A stretch of DNA of 35,324 nt. Origin: a virus. The position numbers and the translations under genes are program-made. Of the stretch, positions 31,243 to 35,324 are shown piece after piece (positions within the stretch are counted from its first letter, which is position 1; each line of letters starts with the position of its first letter). The notes under the pieces are model-generated. The model had not been told where the DNA came from, ran no database searches, and saw nothing but the letters and a program-made list of their open reading frames with translations. The DNA lies in IMG/VR virus record IMGVR_UViG_3300030385_001778, positions 1 through 35,324 of that record; one strand, given 5' to 3'.

Positions 31243-31602
31243 TTAATTACCTGTGAGAATTTTCAGGTCTTCCTCGGAAAGCTCACCATCCATGTAATTC
31301 TGTACGTTTACTCCATTTTCTCTTAAAAATTTCCTGATTAATTCATGGTCATATTTTTCCATGAGCATATTCTTAAAGCACAACGGACACCCACCCATGC
31401 GCTCTTCGTGGTTTTCTGCATAATGAAGCATTCTGACCTGAAGCCCCATAATTGTACGCTGGTTGGATGCTCTTTGTGCATTAAGAAGGAAAAGTTCATC
31501 TTGGGCTTCTCTGGTTTCAATTAGAGTTGTTCTTATTTCATAAACCAGAACAAAAATAGGGATCAACAAGAGAAAGTAAAACACTTTTTTATAAAGTTTC
31601 AT
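31243..31602 (-). CDS. Membrane-anchored coiled-coil protein with CPLC motif
   Basis: A 119-residue protein. The N-terminal membrane segment (VFYFLLLIPIFVLVYEI) is followed by a probable coiled coil to about residue 65 and CPLC near residue 73. A helical end (LIRKFLRENGVN, LSEEDLKILTG) completes it. The CPLC pair could bind metal or form a disulfide. The short N-terminus suggests an anchored protein facing the periplasm. A spanin-like or envelope scaffold role is possible. It is followed by two smaller membrane proteins, so this is a membrane-protein cluster. Confidence 0.6.
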   Translation of the reverse strand: MKLYKKVFYFLLLIPIFVLVYEIRTTLIETREAQDELFLLNAQRASNQRTIMGLQVRMLHYAENHEERMGGCPLCFKNMLMEKYDHELIRKFLRENGVNVQNYMDGELSEEDLKILTGN

Positions 31603-31609
31603 TTGTTAG

Positions 31610-32056
31610 CTACTTTTTATTATCTAAAGATCGGTATTCTCCGGTAGAAAAATTGAAAGTGTGGACAGCGCCAATGCCAGTATTGGCCGCTGATACACCT
31701 ATTCGTACATATCGACGATCTGGAGAAACAATAGCCCCAACCGTCATCATGTCTCCTTGTGGAAAGAAGGAAATAATTGGCCTATAGCCAACCGGCCCCC
31801 GTCTTTGCCCAAGAAACACACCGGCTAAAACCGCCCGCCTTCGAGCAACTATCAACTCCCTAACAGCCCGTGAATTTGTGGGTATATTAATCTGCCTATT
31901 AAGAGGCAAAGGAGAATCTATCTTTTTTTCTTCTGTTACACTCCTGATTACATTTATGGTTTTGTTTATCTCCACCTGCAAATCAACCTCTTTGTCTTCT
32001 GCGACAACAGATCCCGCCATAAAAATACAAACCATGAATGTTGAAAGAAGTCTCAT
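31610..32056 (-). CDS. Small secreted protein (planctomycete-like)
   Basis: A 148-residue protein that I start at the ATG 32056. This gives a clean signal peptide (MRLLSTFMVCIFMAGSVVAED) with an AXA-like cleavage site, and a GGAGAA ribosome site. The longer reading begins 51 nt earlier in the previous gene. The mature part contains GYRPIISFFPQGDMMTVGAIVS then DRRYVRIGVSAANTGIG. That AVxSxDRRYVRI pattern is one I associate with small secreted planctomycete proteins; search needed. Its neighbour is an exported metalloprotease. Function unknown. Confidence 0.65.
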   Translation of the reverse strand: MRLLSTFMVCIFMAGSVVAEDKEVDLQVEINKTINVIRSVTEEKKIDSPLPLNRQINIPTNSRAVRELIVARRRAVLAGVFLGQRRGPVGYRPIISFFPQGDMMTVGAIVSPDRRYVRIGVSAANTGIGAVHTFNFSTGEYRSLDNKK

Positions 32057-32057
32057 T

Positions 32058-32711
32058 TTATTTCTCCGGTTTTCCATATAGTTTCTGAATCTTCTTAATG
32101 TCATCACTCTTTGGTTTCAAGGAGTTGTTTATGTATGGATACATTAAGGCGTTTGGGTCTTGCGAATGATGAAGGCCAAGCAGGTGTCCTATTTCGTGCG
32201 CGGCAACAGATCGCAAAATAATTCCTATCTCTTTAGAGTCTGGCAATATCCAATTTTCTGCTAAGTCAAACTTTGATAAAAGTATTCCATCGAATTTTTT
32301 TGTTGGCGGCATTTGCGCCCATGCTAAAATGCCTCCATCTCGACCAAACCCTTCTTGTCTTTTACTTCCTACTGCAATGATTAAATCAAACTCATCTTGG
32401 ATTCCCACCTGCTTAAAAGTAAGAGGCGTGATTTCAGACCAAGAATCAAAAGCGAGTCTAAATTCATTGTCCCACACTTCTTCAGGCAAATCTTCCGAAT
32501 CTCTTGCTGCGATACAATATCTAAAATTATTTCTATTCCACTTCTCTTTGCCAAGAGAAATATTATTGGTAGCGCTGTCTGATGTGCTGCAAAAAGGGTG
32601 TGACTTCTCTTCAAATAAATTTTTTGCGGCTAGTTCATCACTGAGGGAAATATTCATTCCCAAAAATGATGCCATCCCGCATGCATGTACAAAATTTCTT
32701 CTATTAATCAT
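32058..32711 (-). CDS. Exported matrixin-like (M10) metalloprotease
   Basis: A 217-residue zinc metalloprotease of the MMP/matrixin group. The zinc site HEIGHLLGLHH lies at 172-182 (His172, Glu173, His176, His182), followed by a Met-turn at Met190 (ALMYPY). An upstream AFDSWSEITPLTFKQV, a Gly-rich GFGRDGGILAWA segment and a final IQKLYGKPEK are matrixin-like. The start MINRRNF has a twin-arginine-like motif before a hydrophobic stretch, resembling that of the DUF1501 protein. It should act outside the cytoplasm. Targets could be the host S-layer or coat proteins. AGGTGA precedes the start. Unusual in phage. Confidence 0.8.
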   Translation of the reverse strand: MINRRNFVHACGMASFLGMNISLSDELAAKNLFEEKSHPFCSTSDSATNNISLGKEKWNRNNFRYCIAARDSEDLPEEVWDNEFRLAFDSWSEITPLTFKQVGIQDEFDLIIAVGSKRQEGFGRDGGILAWAQMPPTKKFDGILLSKFDLAENWILPDSKEIGIILRSVAAHEIGHLLGLHHSQDPNALMYPYINNSLKPKSDDIKKIQKLYGKPEK

Positions 32712-32847
32712 AGTTCACCTGTAACTTGAGGACAACAGAATTAACAAATAAATAAAACTTGTCCTATTCGTGGATTCCTCCGTCAACTAGGTTACTTCTT
32801 TTTCCTCCGGTTTTTTGGCCTTCGTGTCATCTTGTGTTTTAATCTTC

Positions 32848-33171
32848 TTAGTTTGGCGACTCGGACAATGTTTCATGACCGGCTGTGCATCTCATAACAT
32901 AAAATATCTTAGCAAATATGGTTTTTGTTTTGCCCGTCCAAACAGTGTTGAAATTGTCATAAGGACATTTATACTTACTTGCGCCAGACTTTTCTTCTGA
33001 ATAAATTTCTTCTGTTCTGTTTAGTATGTGAGATTTATTTTTGTTTCTCCACTGACTGTGACAAAATGCAACCCTTTGTTTAGAGTCTGGAAAACTTCTC
33101 TTAGACTCTTCGCTAGACATGCATCTTGAAATGAAATCTTTTTGTATTTCGTTCTTTTTTGGTGCTGGCAT
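32848..33171 (-). CDS. Small phage protein with MPAPKK start
   Basis: A 107-residue protein. The start (MPAPKKNEIQKDFISRC) and FPDSKQRVAFCHSQW belong to a motif type I recall from many phage proteins of unknown role near head genes. Several cysteines (RCMSSEE, FCHSQW, KCPYDN, RCTAGHE) could bind zinc. No membrane or signal region. Ribosome site is weak (AAAAGAAA). It is between DUF1501 and the matrixin genes, with 85-nt and 136-nt gaps either side, unlike the tight spacing elsewhere. Confidence 0.6.
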   Translation of the reverse strand: MPAPKKNEIQKDFISRCMSSEESKRSFPDSKQRVAFCHSQWRNKNKSHILNRTEEIYSEEKSGASKYKCPYDNFNTVWTGKTKTIFAKIFYVMRCTAGHETLSESPN

Positions 33172-33216
33172 TTTCTTTTAATTCACTCGGTTAGAGCCTT
33201 TAAAACAAAGCGGGAA

Positions 33217-33247
33217 AGAAGGGGAGGAACGTGTTGAATCCCCTTCT
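33217..33247 (-). terminator. Possible weak terminator hairpin after DUF1501
   Basis: A perfect 8-bp stem pairs 33217-33224 (AGAAGGGG) with 33240-33247, with a 15-nt loop, in the 85-nt gap after the DUF1501 stop. In minus-strand RNA it is followed by TTTCCCGC, so the U-tract is poor. It may attenuate transcription between DUF1501 and the MPAPKK gene. Confidence 0.35.
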
Positions 33248-33256
33248 AGGATTATG

Positions 33257-34489
33257 TTATAGTATTGATTGAGTGCCAACTTCTAGGAAGTATCTTGGCC
33301 TTCCACCCATATCAAGACGCTGGGTGTGTTGATCTATACCAAAATGCTTCAATAAAGTTGCAGTAAGATTTTGGGGATTAAATGGGCTTGTCTTTGGTTC
33401 TTCCGCTTTACTCGTAGATTCACCAATAGCATATCCCATATCAAAATCACCACCAGAAATCATTAGCGGCGAGAGTCGAGGCCAGTGATCTCTGCCAGCC
33501 GATACATTAATTTTATAAGTACGACCAAACTCACCAGTAACAATAAGTAGGACATTTTTATTCAACCCTTTATTATGAATATCATTTATAAGAGCAGTTA
33601 AAGCCTTGTCAATTGGTGGAACCCTGCCTTTCAGAGCGCCAGATATATTTCCATGCATGTCCCAACCACCATATTGAACAGTGATAAATTTGGTTCCTCT
33701 TTCGGCTAAACGACGAGCTAATAGCAATTGCTCACCGATACCCTTGCCGTATGTTTCCATAGTCTTGGGATCTTCTTTCTTTACATCAAAAGCACTAGCG
33801 ATGTTTCCAAGAAGCATATCATAAGACTGATTACGAAGTCCAGAGTCACCCTTGAGCCTATCGAGGCTGTTCAATAAATCTTGACGACCAAGAAAATGAT
33901 CCTTGTCTATTTTTAGTTGGAGATTCTTAACGCCTTCGCCAGTAGCGTCATAGGGCTTATAGTCAGAACCAAGCCAAGCCCCGCCATCATAAGTGATGTT
34001 ATTAACCCGCACATAGGCTGGCATCCCCGTAATGGGGTTATTGGTTCCATAAGCACTAGCGGCTATAGAACCATGAGAAGGGTTATACGATGGCGATTGA
34101 GGGGTGTTGTCTGTGCTATTGTAGCCAGTCATTACCCAATGAGTGCCAGTTCTATGACTAGCATTGCCATGAGCGAAAGAACGAACGACATTTATTTTGT
34201 CGCCAACGCCTGCAAGATTAGACCAGTCAGCACCGATATGGTATCCACCAGCCGTTTTAACCCAACCATTAACTGCTCTTACATTATCTGGAGCGTCTGG
34301 TTTAGGGTCGAATGTTTCTACTTGTGTTGCCCCGCCACCAAGCCATACCCAAATCACAGACTTGTCGTTGGGCAATAAACAAACGGGAGCCTCTGCCCCC
34401 TGTATGTCTGTTAAGCCAATTGTACTTAGTCCAGCACTAATTCCTCCTACCTTCATAAAGTTCCTGCGGTCGAATTGCAGATGTATCAT
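33257..34489 (-). CDS. Tat-exported DUF1501 protein
   Basis: A 410-residue protein of the DUF1501 family (alkaline-phosphatase-superfamily-like, related to sulfatases), common in planctomycetes. The start has FDRRNFMKVGG, a twin-arginine signal, then a hydrophobic ISAGLSTIGLT. The conserved blocks are VIWVWLGGGATQVETFDPKPDAP, TGTHWVMTGYN, and TGEFGRT with GRDHWPRLSP near the end, where His would bind metal. It should act outside the cytoplasm. Substrate unknown; sulfated or phosphorylated glycans are possible. It overlaps the upstream gene by 53 nt. A phage carrying it probably took it from a host. Confidence 0.85.
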   Translation of the reverse strand: MIHLQFDRRNFMKVGGISAGLSTIGLTDIQGAEAPVCLLPNDKSVIWVWLGGGATQVETFDPKPDAPDNVRAVNGWVKTAGGYHIGADWSNLAGVGDKINVVRSFAHGNASHRTGTHWVMTGYNSTDNTPQSPSYNPSHGSIAASAYGTNNPITGMPAYVRVNNITYDGGAWLGSDYKPYDATGEGVKNLQLKIDKDHFLGRQDLLNSLDRLKGDSGLRNQSYDMLLGNIASAFDVKKEDPKTMETYGKGIGEQLLLARRLAERGTKFITVQYGGWDMHGNISGALKGRVPPIDKALTALINDIHNKGLNKNVLLIVTGEFGRTYKINVSAGRDHWPRLSPLMISGGDFDMGYAIGESTSKAEEPKTSPFNPQNLTATLLKHFGIDQHTQRLDMGGRPRYFLEVGTQSIL

Positions 34490-35033
34490 TACCGTATACC
34501 TTATTAAAGTCGAAAAATCGCCAGCGATTCAAGTGTTTTACATCTTTATCTTCATTGATATGATACAAATACTCAAGAGTTTCGCTCCAGTTTGCAAAAA
34601 CCATTTGGTGTGGCACAACCCCAAACATCCAGTTTGGAAGATTCTCCTTACCTTGTTTGCACATCACTACGACAGGCTTCTTTTGCCCTATAGCAACGAA
34701 CGCTTCATGGTAAGAACCGCATAAATGGCTTTCTACGTCTAAGTTCATTATGATGAAGTGCGCTATATCAACCATTCGTAAATCAACAGCACAAATGGGT
34801 TTCATAACAGAAGAAACTTCATCATACTTTCCTGATCTCTTTAGAGAGCTAATCAACGCCCTAGTGTCCTCATCTTCTGGAGCGTAGTCGCTGGGTTTAT
34901 TGCATGGGTTGAAAACACCAACACCAAGTTCCTGTAATTTAGGTGTGATATAGTCTCTCCACACTACGCCACCATCTTCCACCCTGTCCATAGCACCACA
35001 TAAATATGCGGTCATTCCTTTTAATCTATTCAT
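34437..35033 (-). CDS. Nucleoside 2-deoxyribosyltransferase-like protein
   Basis: A 198-residue protein similar to nucleoside 2-deoxyribosyltransferases and related DUF4406-type phage proteins. TAYLCGAMDRVEDGG is at the start, VDLRMVDIAHFIIMNLDVE in the middle (Asp and the following Asn in the active-site region), and CGSYHEAFVAI is the phosphate/sugar end. It could salvage or exchange bases on deoxynucleosides, or support base modification. It follows a putative promoter only 11 nt away; AAGGTGA lies between, so the transcript leader is very short. An alternative start at 35015 is possible. It shares a 53-nt overlap with DUF1501. Confidence 0.75.
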   Translation of the reverse strand: MNRLKGMTAYLCGAMDRVEDGGVVWRDYITPKLQELGVGVFNPCNKPSDYAPEDEDTRALISSLKRSGKYDEVSSVMKPICAVDLRMVDIAHFIIMNLDVESHLCGSYHEAFVAIGQKKPVVVMCKQGKENLPNWMFGVVPHQMVFANWSETLEYLYHINEDKDVKHLNRWRFFDFNKVYGNDTSAIRPQELYEGRRN

Positions 35034-35044
35034 AGCTTCACCTT

Positions 35045-35053
35045 ATTATACAC
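35045..35053 (-). promoter_or_regulatory. Putative phage promoter (GTGTATAAT) for the deoxyribosyltransferase unit
   Basis: Minus-strand GTGTATAATAAGG, 2 nt beyond the stop of the repeat protein. TATAAT ends 11 nt before the ATG at 35033, so a start 6-7 nt downstream would leave a 4-5 nt leader and place AAGGTGA outside the RNA. Either the message is almost leaderless or initiation uses a later start. Confidence 0.5.
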
Positions 35054-35055
35054 AA

Positions 35056-35324
35056 TTATAGGTTGGACTTGTCTAATGCAGCCTCAATCAAAGACTGATG
35101 ATCTTCAAAGACCTCTTTTTCGCAAACTCTAAGTACGGTTGCTCTAGCATCCCTTTTCTTAAATCCTGCATTATGTAAACCCGAAATAACATCTTCTATT
35201 AGTTGTGGGTCTGTTTGGGGCTGTGCCTCTGGCTGTGGCTGTGCCTCTGCCTCTGGCTGTGCCTCTGGCTGTGCCTCTGGCTGTGCCTCTGGCTGTGCCT
35301 CTGGCCGTGCCTCTGGCTGTGCCA
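35056..35324 (-). CDS. Repeat protein with RuvA-C-like end, N-terminus cut by window edge
   Basis: The last 88 residues of a protein whose start lies outside the window. It shows an AQPE repeat (coded by a 12-bp unit GCACAGCCAGAG with small variants), then QTDPQL and a helical domain EDVISGLHNAGFKKRDARAT with VLRVCEKEV, resembling the UBA-like domain III of RuvA, which binds RuvB. The stop is TAA at 35056-35058. The Pro/Glu/Ala/Gln-rich stretch should be a stiff, disordered linker. A role with a RuvB-like motor or in recombination is an inference from the C-terminal domain only. Confidence 0.6.
   Translation of the reverse strand, partial: AQPEARPEAQPEAQPEAQPEAQPEAEAQPQPEAQPQTDPQLIEDVISGLHNAGFKKRDARATVLRVCEKEVFEDHQSLIEAALDKSNL
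35220..35324 (-). repeat. 12-bp tandem repeat coding AQPE
   Basis: About eight to nine near-copies of CTCTGGCTGTGC (plus-strand reading) run to the window edge, with a 6-bp sub-period and one CCG variant. Codon period matches the AQPE peptide repeat, and the tract may continue beyond the window. Such tracts can gain or lose units by slippage in multiples of four residues. Confidence 0.85.

Noticed and set aside
31001-31256. Plus-strand open frames of 64-76 codons between the membrane-protein genes
   Set aside because: They oppose the two linked mini-ORFs, have no ribosome site, and their translation shows no domain; all convincing genes are on the minus strand.
32792-32830. 12-residue basic ORF (MTRRPKNRRKKK)
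   Set aside because: Too short, with no good ribosome site and only composition as support; left unannotated pending ribosome data.
32712-32847. Possible hidden gene or terminator in the 136-nt gap
   Set aside because: No stem with a U-tract and no coding frame of useful length; apart from the weak ORF above I see nothing in it.
1-35324. tRNA genes and insertion sequences
   Set aside because: No cloverleaf with acceptor and TTC-type loops and no transposase or terminal inverted repeats could be recognised by eye.

Overview
The window is a stretch of a large, AT-rich double-stranded DNA phage genome. Every gene I can support lies on the minus strand, so the map reads from right to left. Genes are tightly packed, mostly joined by 4-nt (ATGA/TTGA), 1-nt (TAATG) or 8-nt overlaps. 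Phage identity rests on the replication set, a phage-type sigma factor, duplicated virion-type proteins carrying a domain common in phage structural proteins, and holin-like mini-proteins. The likely host is a planctomycete or a relative. The window encodes a Tat-exported DUF1501 protein, a family concentrated in Planctomycetota, and two small secreted proteins whose patterns I associate with that phylum. The host call is an inference.

Right end to about 24.9 kb, in transcription order: a repeat-rich protein with a RuvA-C-like end (cut by the window edge), a nucleoside 2-deoxyribosyltransferase-like enzyme, DUF1501, a small phage protein, a matrixin-type metalloprotease, a secreted protein, a membrane-anchored protein, two very small membrane proteins, exostosin-like and GT4 glycosyltransferases, a soluble PAP2 phosphatase, a GT-A-like transferase, three small unknowns, a sigma factor and a DeoC-like protein lacking its catalytic lysines.

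24.85 to 19.7 kb: a tandem pair of paralogous virion proteins, a membrane/coiled-coil protein, a strong terminator, a secreted protein, an unknown, an M19 dipeptidase and two small membrane proteins that could form a lysis set, closed by a long RNA hairpin.

19.7 to 15.6 kb: two thioredoxins, a sugar epimerase/dehydratase-like protein, a second copy of the GT-A-like transferase, a beta-propeller, a small basic protein and dCMP deaminase.

15.4 kb to the left edge: one long nucleotide and replication operon. It holds B12-dependent ribonucleotide reductase, dUTPase, PhoH, zinc-ribbon proteins, RecA, a helicase, a primase, dNMP kinase, three PD-(D/E)XK nucleases, an N-terminal half of DNA polymerase III alpha and a DnaQ-like exonuclease. 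The reductase, thioredoxins, dUTPase, deaminase and kinase would together supply dNTPs to the polymerase.

Four intergenic sites carry the same minus-strand motif GTGTATAAT, each within 9 nt of a preceding stop codon and with no shared -35 box. I propose these are phage promoters, possibly read by the encoded sigma factor. The most unusual points are the half-length polymerase, the exported matrixin and DUF1501 enzymes, the M19 dipeptidase beside holin-like proteins, the pseudo-DeoC, and the paired glycan cassettes.
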